NCBI GenBank assembly: GCA_020832585.1
Contig: JAFIEL010000008.1
Location: forward strand, 1 to 44,824
DNA: 44,824 bases
Origin: Natronohydrobacter sp.
Lineage (GTDB): Bacteria; Pseudomonadota; Alphaproteobacteria; Rhodobacterales; Rhodobacteraceae
Direction: 5' to 3'
The translations under genes and the position numbers were made by a program. The number at the start of each line of letters is the position of its first letter. Position 1 is the stretch's first letter. Positions 38,154 to 44,824 of the stretch are shown piece after piece. Under the pieces are notes generated by a model that was not told where the DNA came from, ran no database searches, and saw nothing but the letters and a program-made list of their open reading frames with translations.

Positions 38154-40160
38154 TCAGCGGCGCCAGATCCGGGGATAGGTGGCGAATTGCCCTTGCAGTT
38201 TGGCGAGGACGCGCAGATGCGGTGGTTTGGGGGAGTGTCCTGAGGCGAGACGCTCCAGCGCGATTTCGGGCGGGCAGGGCAAGCCTGTGACCGGGTCCAG
38301 ATAGCGCGGATAGGCGATCAGGGCTGCATGGATGAATGTTGCAAGGTCGGGGCGCGCGCGTCGGCGTTCAGGGATGTCGCCGAGATCGCGGGTCAGCCCC
38401 CAGCCTGCATAGAAGGGCGCGCCGAGTGTCGTCACGGGAACACCGCGCAAGAGTGCCTCAAATCCTAGCGTGGAAGTCATGGTCCAGACCTCTTGCACTT
38501 GCTCCAGCAACAGCACCGGGTCGGCCCGTGACAGCACGGAATCGGCATGGGTAAGGGCGTCAGTTTCCATTACGGCACCGGGCCGCAGGCCGGCCTCGAC
38601 ATCGGGATGGGGCTTGTAGAGGATGATCGCATCGGGGTTATGCGCGCGGGTTTCGCGCAGCAGATCGAGATTGGTGCGGATGCGCGTGGTGCCAAGGCGG
38701 ATCGAGGCGTCATCTTCGACCTGGCCGGGCACAAGGATCCGGTGGCCCTGTGGAAGATCGGGCAAGGAGCCGGACAGATTATACTTGCTCAGGCGCTGCG
38801 CAAGGATGGTCGCGCGCAGTGCTCCCGCGCGGTCTGCGCCACCGGGGGGCATAGGGGCCGCGATCAGGGCTTCCAGCCGCGAGGGCTGCGCGGGGTCGAA
38901 GTAAAGCCCCAGATCATCCGTGATCAGGGAGAGCGGCGGCGTCAGCTCTGCCCCCAGCCCGCGCGAGCGCAGGAACCCATCCTCGACGCGGATCACGCGC
39001 GGCGCGACCGGCGCTGGCACCGCCCCCCAGACGAGATTGGGGCGCGCGGGATCAGGTGCCTTGGCAAAACGCACAGCTTGCCAGCGCCCGAAAAACGCCT
39101 GCAGATGCGCCCGTTTCCAAAGCCGCATGTCAAGCGCGGTATAGCCATGACGATCCTCGCGCCAGGCGCGGCGCAGGGCTTCAATGTGATTGAGCGCGTC
39201 CTCGAAACGACACAGGCGGTCGCGGCAAGGGTCATACCAATGCGGATAAAGCAGCATCGCGCCTGCAAAAAGCTGTGCGCGGGTCAGCTTGCGGCGGCGA
39301 CGCGGATGGGGCGTCTGGTCATCAGTCAGACCCCAGCCCGCATAGAAAGGCAAGCCCCAGACGCGCGGACGATGGCCCGCAAGGATCGCTTCGAAACCGA
39401 GCTGCGAGGACACGGTATAGACCGCGATCGCCCCTTCCAGCAATTCCCAGGGCGAGACCGGGTCGCTCGACAGGGTGATATGCGCGCCAGTCACATCGGC
39501 CTTGGTGAAATGGCCCGCGCGAAAACCGCCGATGGTTTCGGGATGGGTGCGGATGACGACCCGCGCACCCGGAAAATCCAGTTGCGCCTGTACCAGCATC
39601 TCTTGGAACAGATGCTCGGACAAAGGCCCGTTCAGCCCGCCACGGGTCAGCGAAGCATCGCCCCTGACCTGATCGACCACCAGCACATAGCCCGGCGGTG
39701 GTGGCGCGAGGTCGGGGTCATGGGCCGCATATTTGCTGAACTGCCCGTGCTTCAGACGCGCCATGCCCAGACGTGCGCGCTCCATCAAGGCATGATCATC
39801 GAAGGGATGCGTGGCCAGCAGTGTTTCCAGATCCGACGGGCGCGAAGGGTCGAAATGAATACCTGTGTGGTCAATGAGCAGGCCAAGGGGGGGCTCTCCG
39901 CCCCGGCCCGGAAAGAGCGAGCGCAGAAAGGCATCTTCCAGCCGGATGAGTTTCGCGCCGCAGTGCCGTGCCACCCATTCGCCACGCGCGGCATGGGCTG
40001 CATGGCCCCAGACCGCGACCGTTCCCGCGCGCCCCGGCCAGCCAGCCCTCATGGGAAGTCCTGCCAGCGCCATGATCCGGCGGATGCGACGGGCCGACGC
40101 GGACGCACCCAGAAATCCGCCTGTATAGGCATGGACAGGGATAGGCCTTGCCTGTCCCAT
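38154..40160 (-). CDS. kpsC: Capsular polysaccharide biosynthesis protein KpsC (two-domain beta-Kdo transferase)
   Basis: The 668-residue protein is an internal duplication. Each half has an ED-x-FLRS motif (EDAFLRSLFPG and EDGFLRSRGLG), a nearby D-x-GI/LYFDP segment (HTGIHFDPSRPSDLE and DLGLYFDPAQPSRLE), a V-x-DQV-type strand, and FYAGWGLT near its end. This is the build of KpsC, whose two glycosyltransferase modules add alternating beta-linked Kdo residues to the lipid anchor of group 2 capsules in the cytoplasm. Length matches KpsC. It is the last gene of a leftward run with kpsS and an OPX lipoprotein gene. No signal peptide. Confidence 0.93.
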   Translation of the reverse strand: MGQARPIPVHAYTGGFLGASASARRIRRIMALAGLPMRAGWPGRAGTVAVWGHAAHAARGEWVARHCGAKLIRLEDAFLRSLFPGRGGEPPLGLLIDHTGIHFDPSRPSDLETLLATHPFDDHALMERARLGMARLKHGQFSKYAAHDPDLAPPPPGYVLVVDQVRGDASLTRGGLNGPLSEHLFQEMLVQAQLDFPGARVVIRTHPETIGGFRAGHFTKADVTGAHITLSSDPVSPWELLEGAIAVYTVSSQLGFEAILAGHRPRVWGLPFYAGWGLTDDQTPHPRRRRKLTRAQLFAGAMLLYPHWYDPCRDRLCRFEDALNHIEALRRAWREDRHGYTALDMRLWKRAHLQAFFGRWQAVRFAKAPDPARPNLVWGAVPAPVAPRVIRVEDGFLRSRGLGAELTPPLSLITDDLGLYFDPAQPSRLEALIAAPMPPGGADRAGALRATILAQRLSKYNLSGSLPDLPQGHRILVPGQVEDDASIRLGTTRIRTNLDLLRETRAHNPDAIILYKPHPDVEAGLRPGAVMETDALTHADSVLSRADPVLLLEQVQEVWTMTSTLGFEALLRGVPVTTLGAPFYAGWGLTRDLGDIPERRRARPDLATFIHAALIAYPRYLDPVTGLPCPPEIALERLASGHSPKPPHLRVLAKLQGQFATYPRIWRR

Positions 40161-40170
40161 CCTGCAAGCG

Positions 40171-41307
40171 TCAGTCAGAGCTGTTGAAGTTGCGCGCAGT
40201 CCGTGCGGCAGTGAGCGACCCGGTCAAGGCGGCAATCTGGCGCGACCAGAGCACTGACGACGCTTCGGTCACAAAGATCGTGTCCCCGTCGCGGATCTTG
40301 AAATCACGCGCATTGAACATGCCTGTCGGAGCGGTCAGATCCAGCACATAGACAAAACGCACATCCGTCACGAATTTGCCGATCCCGAGGATCTCGGTTG
40401 CGACTTCGGGCACTTCATCGCGGAAGATGAAGACACCGGTCGGATCAGCGCGCAGCGGATCGAGACCGCCGACCATGGCAATGGCGTCAATCGCGGAAAT
40501 CTGGCGCGTATCGAAGGTGACGCGGTTGGCGGTGCCGGTCGCACCCAGCACGGAAAAGGCGCGTTGGTCCTGGCGCACCAGAATCCGGTCGCCGGGGCGC
40601 ATGGCGATATCGAGCGACGGGTTGGAGAAGATGTCCTGCAACCAGGCGCTGTCTTGCCGGTTGCCGCGCGTGACCAGAACCTGTGCGGTTTCCAGTGGAA
40701 TGGCAATGCCGCCCGCCGTCGCGATCATCGAACTGAGCCGGTTTGTCGCGCGCGTGACCGGATAGACCCCCTGCGCAGTCACACCGCCGGTGACAGAGAC
40801 GGTCGCGCCATCGCCTTGGGCGCGCGCTACAACGACCTGCGGGTCAGGCGTCTGCTCGTCCAACGCGCTTGTCAGCATGCGGCGCAGCGAGTCCGGCGTC
40901 TGGCCTGCCGCGCGGATACGCCCCGCATAGGGCACGAAGATGAAACCTGCGTCATCGACCTGCAATTCTTCCAGAATGGCGTTATTGGCCGTGCTCGGTG
41001 CCAGCAGGCCCTCGGGCACATTTTCATAGACATTCAGGCTGATCACATCGCCAGGGCGGATCGTGTCGCCGCCCGTCAGCGCGCCAGAGCGCAGCGCATG
41101 GCTGAATCCCAGCGACTCCGGGCGGTTCGCGGCATTGCTGACCCGTTTTGTCACCAGCACGATATGCGCATCGCCCGAGCGCATCACCGAGCCTTCGAAT
41201 ATTTCACGCTTGGTCGGACCGTCACGGGATACGGCGCAGGAAGCAAGCGCCGCAACAGCGGCAAGCAGGGCCATTCGGCGGCCCATCGACATGGTTTTCG
41301 CGATCAC
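40171..41307 (-). CDS. Polysaccharide export lipoprotein (OPX/Wza/KpsD family)
   Basis: This protein of about 378 residues has a lipoprotein signal (GRRMALLAAVAALASC, lipobox LASC). It then has an outer-membrane polysaccharide export domain: RPGDVISLNVYENVPEGLL, FVPYAGRIRAAGQTPDSL, then SLBB-type repeats (VSVTGGVTAQGVYPVTRATN, FSVLGATGTANRVTF) and RDGDTIFVTEAS at the end. The family forms the channel through which capsule or exopolysaccharide leaves the periplasm. The GTG at 41307 is chosen because AAAGGAG lies eight bases upstream; an ATG at 41379 would add 24 residues ahead of the signal. It lies between kpsS and kpsC. A TonB-independent export role is inferred from the family. Confidence 0.9.
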   Translation of the reverse strand: MIAKTMSMGRRMALLAAVAALASCAVSRDGPTKREIFEGSVMRSGDAHIVLVTKRVSNAANRPESLGFSHALRSGALTGGDTIRPGDVISLNVYENVPEGLLAPSTANNAILEELQVDDAGFIFVPYAGRIRAAGQTPDSLRRMLTSALDEQTPDPQVVVARAQGDGATVSVTGGVTAQGVYPVTRATNRLSSMIATAGGIAIPLETAQVLVTRGNRQDSAWLQDIFSNPSLDIAMRPGDRILVRQDQRAFSVLGATGTANRVTFDTRQISAIDAIAMVGGLDPLRADPTGVFIFRDEVPEVATEILGIGKFVTDVRFVYVLDLTAPTGMFNARDFKIRDGDTIFVTEASSVLWSRQIAALTGSLTAARTARNFNSSD

Positions 41308-41399
41308 TGCTCGGGCTCCTTTGAAAGGGCATGCCTCTGATTTTTTTCTGACCATACAGCTTTCAGGCGAAAACGCCAAGCACGGAAATGGGTTAGCGC
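41308..41399 (-). other. Gap between kpsS and the OPX gene
   Basis: This 92-base gap holds a run of seven T residues (41341-41347 on the plus strand) and a small GGCG-AAAA-CGCC hairpin (41366-41377). No clear terminator or promoter is seen, so co-transcription of the two genes is likely. Confidence 0.35.
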
Positions 41400-42689
41400 C
41401 TAGCGCACCATCCGCAACTGTTGCCGTGGTGCCGCGTCGCCGCAGATCAGCGCCGTATAGGGATCTTGCGGGGCCAGCATCAGATCCACCACATGTCGCA
41501 TCAACTGCCTGCGCCCCCCCAAAGAATAGTAGCCGCCCGGAATCTGCGAGGTTTCCAGCAGGAAATGACGATAATCGCGGTAAGCGCGCGCGTCAGGGCG
41601 GGTAGGCTTGGCGAAAAAGGTCTCGATCGGTTGTGTCGAGACGAATTCGGGCTTGTCATAGACCGCGCGACCGAAGATCCGCAGCGGCATCCCGCGCCAC
41701 AGAACCTGCTGCGCGGCCGTGGAATTGACCGTGACGGCCGAGCGCGCATGGTTGAGCAGCCGTGCAAGCTTGCCGCCGCGCAGGAAATGCACGCGGCCTT
41801 CGAGTTCATGGCCTTTGGTGAGCGCCCGGATGGTGGTGCGCAGCGGCGCGCGACCATCTTCCAGCGGATGCGCCTTGATAACCAGATGATGATGACGCGG
41901 CGCGCCCTTGGCGAAGCCGTCGAAAATCTGCATCAGGAATTCGGTTTGCGACCGAAACGGGCTATGGGCGCGGAAGCTTGAGTCATGTTCGAGTTGCAAC
42001 AGCACGAGATGATAAGGAAAGCCACCATTGCGCACGCGCCATGTCTCGATCCGGCGTTCCAGCGAATGCAGCGGCATCAGCCAGAGCCGTTTGAGATAGA
42101 GCTTGAATTCCTGCGCCACGCTCAGGTCGCGATGCGGGCGGAAATTGCGATAGCGCCAGTTCAGGGCCATGACACAGAAATGATAGAGCGCGCCGTAAAA
42201 GATATGCTGGCGCATATCCCCCCAATGCGCGGGCGGGTCCGGCAGTTCCAGATCGCATTTTTCCAGCGCGCTGCGCATTTCCGGCAGGCCGAGATCCATC
42301 AGTTTGGAATTGCCGTTTGACCCGTCGCGTTCATATGTCACCCAATAGGGTCGCAGATAGCCTTCCTCGAAAACATGGATTGTCAGGCCAAGGTCGCGGG
42401 CAATCTCGATGGCGCGGGCATGGATCGGGCGCACATCGCCGTAGAGCGCGATATCGGTGATCTGATGTGTGGCGACGATTTCGCGGAACCGCTCTGGCCA
42501 GTCGGCCAGCGTTTCAGTGAAGGGAATGTAGCGGGATTTGTCGTGCCAGAAGACCGCATCTCCCTGATTGAAACCCACACGCCAGACCTCTGCACCTGCG
42601 GCGCGCAGCCCTTTGGCAAGGCGGTTAAAGAACCAGCCATGCGGCCCTTGCAGGAACAGGAAATGTCTGGTGTCACACTCTATGCGCAT
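41400..42689 (-). CDS. kpsS: Capsular polysaccharide export/biosynthesis protein KpsS (Kdo transferase)
   Basis: This protein of about 429 residues starts RHFLFLQGPHGWFFNRLAKGL and continues with AEVWRVGFNQGDAVFW, ITDIALYGDVRPIHARAIEIA and VFEEGYLRPYWVTYERDG. These are hallmarks of KpsS/LipB proteins, which add the first Kdo to phosphatidylglycerol in group 2 capsule synthesis. LVIKAHPLEDGR and VNSTAAQQVLWRGMPLRIFG are further conserved parts. The ATG at 42689 is preferred, with AAGG eight bases upstream; an ATG at 42740 has a weak ribosome site. It is the first gene of the leftward capsule run and is divergent from ribE. Confidence 0.92.
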   Translation of the reverse strand: MRIECDTRHFLFLQGPHGWFFNRLAKGLRAAGAEVWRVGFNQGDAVFWHDKSRYIPFTETLADWPERFREIVATHQITDIALYGDVRPIHARAIEIARDLGLTIHVFEEGYLRPYWVTYERDGSNGNSKLMDLGLPEMRSALEKCDLELPDPPAHWGDMRQHIFYGALYHFCVMALNWRYRNFRPHRDLSVAQEFKLYLKRLWLMPLHSLERRIETWRVRNGGFPYHLVLLQLEHDSSFRAHSPFRSQTEFLMQIFDGFAKGAPRHHHLVIKAHPLEDGRAPLRTTIRALTKGHELEGRVHFLRGGKLARLLNHARSAVTVNSTAAQQVLWRGMPLRIFGRAVYDKPEFVSTQPIETFFAKPTRPDARAYRDYRHFLLETSQIPGGYYSLGGRRQLMRHVVDLMLAPQDPYTALICGDAAPRQQLRMVR

Positions 42690-42747
42690 CGCTTGCGCCT
42701 TGTTACTGGCCCTGATGGTCAGGGGAACTGCTCTGATCATACGATAA

Positions 42748-42767
42748 ATTCACAATAATTCGTGAAT
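42748..42767. promoter_or_regulatory. AT-rich inverted repeat between kpsS and ribE
   Basis: ATTCAC (42748-42753) and GTGAAT (42762-42767) form a perfect dyad with an 8-base AT-rich spacer, in the gap between divergent genes. It is a reasonable operator candidate for capsule regulation. No regulator is encoded nearby. Confidence 0.35.
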
Positions 42768-42875
42768 GTCAGGAAGATTGCACACGATTTCGGCATCAAT
42801 GTGGCGCGCTTGCCAAGGCGCATCGCGCAAGGTAGCCCTGTCCGGGCAGCAACAGTCGTAGGGGCGAGGGGTTTC

Positions 42876-43469
42876 ATGTTCACAGGCATCATTACGGATA
42901 TCGGCATCATCCGCGCGTTGGAGCCGAAAGGCGACCTGCGAGTGCGCATCGCGACAGGGTATGAAACTGCGGGAATTGATCTGGGGGCCTCGATCGCCTC
43001 GGACGGGGTCTGCCTGACCGTGGTGGCGCTGGGACCGGACTGGTATGAAGTGCAGGTCTCGGCTGAAACCGTGGCCAAGACCAATCTGGGTGACTGGACG
43101 GTGGGCCGACGGGTCAATCTGGAACGCGCGCTCAGGCTGGGGGATGAGTTGGGCGGGCATATCGTGTCAGGCCATGTGGACGGTGTGGCCGAAGTGGTTG
43201 GCCTGCGTGAAGAGGGCGAAAGCACCCGCCTGCGGTTTCGTGCGCCCGACCACCTCGCGGGCTTCATCGCGCCGAAAGGTTCGGTTGCGCTGAATGGAAC
43301 CTCGCTGACCGTAAACGAGGTCGAAGGTGCGGAATTCGGCGTCAACCTGATCCCGCATACCAAGACCGTGACCACATGGGGCGATGTGGCTCTGGGCGAC
43401 CGGGTCAATCTGGAGATCGACACGCTTGCGCGCTATGTCGCACGGCTGCGCGACTGGGAACGGGGCTAG
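42876..43469 (+). CDS. ribE: Riboflavin synthase, alpha subunit
   Basis: The 197-residue enzyme converts two 6,7-dimethyl-8-ribityllumazines into riboflavin. It has the two tandem lumazine-binding beta-barrel repeats: MFTGIITDIGIIRAL, SIASDGVCLTVVALG, GGHIVSGHVDGVAEV in the first, then FIAPKGSVALNGTSLTVNEV and GDRVNLEIDTLARYVARL in the second. The ATG at 42876 gives the invariant MFTGI start, with CGAGGGG upstream; an ATG at 42762 would add 38 unrelated residues. Upstream I see no FMN riboswitch. It precedes scpA by 80 bases. Confidence 0.95.
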   Translation: MFTGIITDIGIIRALEPKGDLRVRIATGYETAGIDLGASIASDGVCLTVVALGPDWYEVQVSAETVAKTNLGDWTVGRRVNLERALRLGDELGGHIVSGHVDGVAEVVGLREEGESTRLRFRAPDHLAGFIAPKGSVALNGTSLTVNEVEGAEFGVNLIPHTKTVTTWGDVALGDRVNLEIDTLARYVARLRDWERG

Positions 43470-43549
43470 GGTGCGCAGCGACGCCGCACTGCCGCTGGAC
43501 AGGCCAAGCCCGTGCGCGCTATCGTGTTCCCGTCAACAAGGCATGGCAC

Positions 43550-44332
43550 ATGACAGATGACTGGGACCAGCCCGACCCTGTGGCGACCCGGCGCGAAGCC
43601 GAGGCGCTGATTGTCGATGTGGATGGCTATGAGGGGCCGCTTGATCTGCTGCTCACCCTCTCGCGCAGCCAGAAAGTCGATCTGCGGCGCATTTCCGTGC
43701 TGGATCTGGCTGAGCAGTATCTGGGCTTCATCGAACGCGCCCGCGCACTGCGTATCGAACTCGCGGCGGATTATCTTGTCATGGCGGCATGGCTGGCTTT
43801 CCTGAAATCGCGCCTGCTGTTGCCGCCCGACCCGAGCGAGGAGGGCCCGACCGGCGCAGAGCTGGCAGCCCATCTGGCCTGGCAGCTCGAACGCCTGCAA
43901 GCCATGCGCGAGGCCGCCGCGCGGCTGATGGGGCGCGACCAGAAAGGGCGCGATTTCTTCGCGCGCGGCGCGCCCGAGGCCGTGGCCGTCACCCGCAAGA
44001 CCCTGTTCGATGCAAGCCTGATCGACCTGATGCGCGCCTATGCAAGATTGCGCACCCGAGACGAGTTTCGCCCCTATGCGTTCGACCGGTCCGACATCTA
44101 CCCCTATGAGGCCGCACTTGCGCGCCTGTCGGCCCTGCTGCCGGGCATGAGTGACTGGACCAGCCTGCAGACATGGCTGCCCGAAGGCTGGCGCGGTGCA
44201 CCGCAGCGGCAGCGCTCTGCCATCGCCTCTACCTTTGCCGCGACGCTGGAACTGGCAAAGCAGGGCCAGATCGAGTTGCGCCAGTCGGGCACGTTCGCGC
44301 CCTTGCAACTGCGCCCGAAATCCGGTTCCTGA
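43550..44332 (+). CDS. scpA: Segregation and condensation protein A
   Basis: The 260-residue protein is a kleisin that bridges SMC heads in the condensin complex for chromosome compaction and segregation. The N-terminal part has VDVDGYEGPLDLLLTLSRSQ and KVDLRRISVLDLAEQYLGFI, the SMC-neck-binding region of ScpA. AADYLVMAAWLAFLKSRLLL follows, and a winged-helix C-terminus (about 195-255) with SAIASTFAATLELAKQGQIEL. The ATG at 43550 fits the family length, with AAGG upstream. It is followed by scpB after five bases, the usual pair. Confidence 0.93.
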   Translation: MTDDWDQPDPVATRREAEALIVDVDGYEGPLDLLLTLSRSQKVDLRRISVLDLAEQYLGFIERARALRIELAADYLVMAAWLAFLKSRLLLPPDPSEEGPTGAELAAHLAWQLERLQAMREAAARLMGRDQKGRDFFARGAPEAVAVTRKTLFDASLIDLMRAYARLRTRDEFRPYAFDRSDIYPYEAALARLSALLPGMSDWTSLQTWLPEGWRGAPQRQRSAIASTFAATLELAKQGQIELRQSGTFAPLQLRPKSGS

Positions 44333-44337
44333 GCGCC

Positions 44338-44824
44338 ATGCCCGACGATCACAGCCCCACCGCGCCCAGCCTGTTCCCCGCGCCCCCCATGGCCGAACAG
44401 GAACGCATGGTCGAGGCGCTGCTTTTCGCCTGCGCCGAGCCGCTGACCCTGGCGCAGATTTCCGCGCGCCTGCCCGAAGGCTGCGACGCTGCCGAAGCCC
44501 TTGGCCATCTGCGCTCGCGCTATGCCGGGCGCGGGGTGACGCTGACCCGTATCGGTGATGCCTATGCGCTGCGCACAGCGCCAGATCTCGGCTGGCTGAT
44601 GCAGTCCGAACGGGTTGAAACCCGCAAACTCTCGCGCGCGGCCATCGAGACGCTGGCGATTATCGCCTATCACCAGCCCGTGACGCGCGCAGAGATCGAA
44701 GAAATCCGCGGCGTGGCGGTGTCGCGGGGCACGATCGATCAGCTTCTGGAAATGGAATGGATCCGGCTCGGGCGACGGCGCATGACACCCGGACGGCCTG
44801 TCACTTTTGTCGTGACCGAGGGCT
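44338..44824 (+). CDS. scpB: Segregation and condensation protein B (5' part)
   Basis: About 162 codons are visible and the frame runs off the right edge. After a Pro-rich start (PDDHSPTAPSLFPAPPMAEQ) come two winged-helix domains of the ScpB type: MVEALLFACAEPLTLAQIS, then LSRAAIETLAIIAYHQPVTR and EIEEIRGVAVSRGTIDQLLE. ScpB dimers bind ScpA and regulate the SMC ATPase. The start at 44338 follows the scpA stop by five bases. C-terminal end not seen. Confidence 0.93.
   Translation, partial: MPDDHSPTAPSLFPAPPMAEQERMVEALLFACAEPLTLAQISARLPEGCDAAEALGHLRSRYAGRGVTLTRIGDAYALRTAPDLGWLMQSERVETRKLSRAAIETLAIIAYHQPVTRAEIEEIRGVAVSRGTIDQLLEMEWIRLGRRRMTPGRPVTFVVTEG

Noticed and set aside
38547-40187. Open frame of 546 codons on the plus strand
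   Set aside because: It is antisense to kpsC, whose duplicated glycosyltransferase motifs are convincing. The translation has no domain pattern.
42690-42875. Possible FMN riboswitch before ribE
   Set aside because: I looked for the conserved RFN-element segments and did not see them; the gap is short and has only a small dyad.

Overview
The window looks like chromosomal DNA of an alphaproteobacterium of the Rhodobacterales (Rhodobacter/Roseobacter group). The reasons are high GC content, a complete 14-subunit nuo operon interrupted by small non-Nuo genes as in Rhodobacter and Paracoccus, the order nuoN-birA-coaX-rnj after it, and a compact leucine/isovalerate operon. The placement is inferred from gene content and protein style; no database was searched. 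I see no tRNA, rRNA, CRISPR array, insertion sequence, integrase or phage gene.

Layout. (1) 1-6288: a catabolic block. A partial NAD(P)-dependent oxidoreductase, a class II aldolase and a gamma-butyrobetaine-hydroxylase-like dioxygenase run rightward. They converge on a leftward aldehyde dehydrogenase and GMC oxidoreductase, and a divergent LysR-type regulator follows. (2) 6414-9984: a metallo-beta-lactamase-fold lipoprotein, a D-2-hydroxyacid dehydrogenase, an SH3-domain envelope protein and a nucleoside hydrolase. (3) 10079-17801: leucine/isovalerate degradation (ivd, an LprI-like gene, mccB, mccA, a GST-like gene, mvaB, a methylglutaconyl-CoA hydratase gene). A good sigma70-like promoter with a palindromic operator candidate lies in front. 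Together these enzymes take isovaleryl-CoA to acetyl-CoA and acetoacetate.

(4) 17976-34837: nuoA to nuoN, the proton-pumping NADH:ubiquinone oxidoreductase (complex I). Five non-Nuo genes are inserted: a two-helix membrane protein after nuoE, a DUF3291-like protein and a small secreted protein after nuoF, a lipoprotein after nuoG, and a cysteine-containing secreted protein after nuoJ. NuoE has a long C-terminal tail ending in a helix-hairpin-helix-like module. (5) 34827-38044: birA, coaX and rnj, tightly packed behind nuoN. BirA would biotinylate carboxylases such as the MccA encoded in this window. (6) 38154-42689, leftward: kpsS, an OPX/Wza-type export lipoprotein gene and kpsC, a capsule module without transporter genes in view. 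(7) 42876-44824: ribE, scpA and the start of scpB.

Most genes are ordinary for the group. The points most worth a second look are a dispersed element (GAGTATTT-N2/3-GCAAGATGAA) found four times next to GC-rich hairpins, the unexplained genes inside the nuo operon and the NuoE tail, the promoter/operator in front of ivd, and the unassigned aldolase/dioxygenase/dehydrogenase cluster at the left end. I did not find convincing evidence of a wholly new system.
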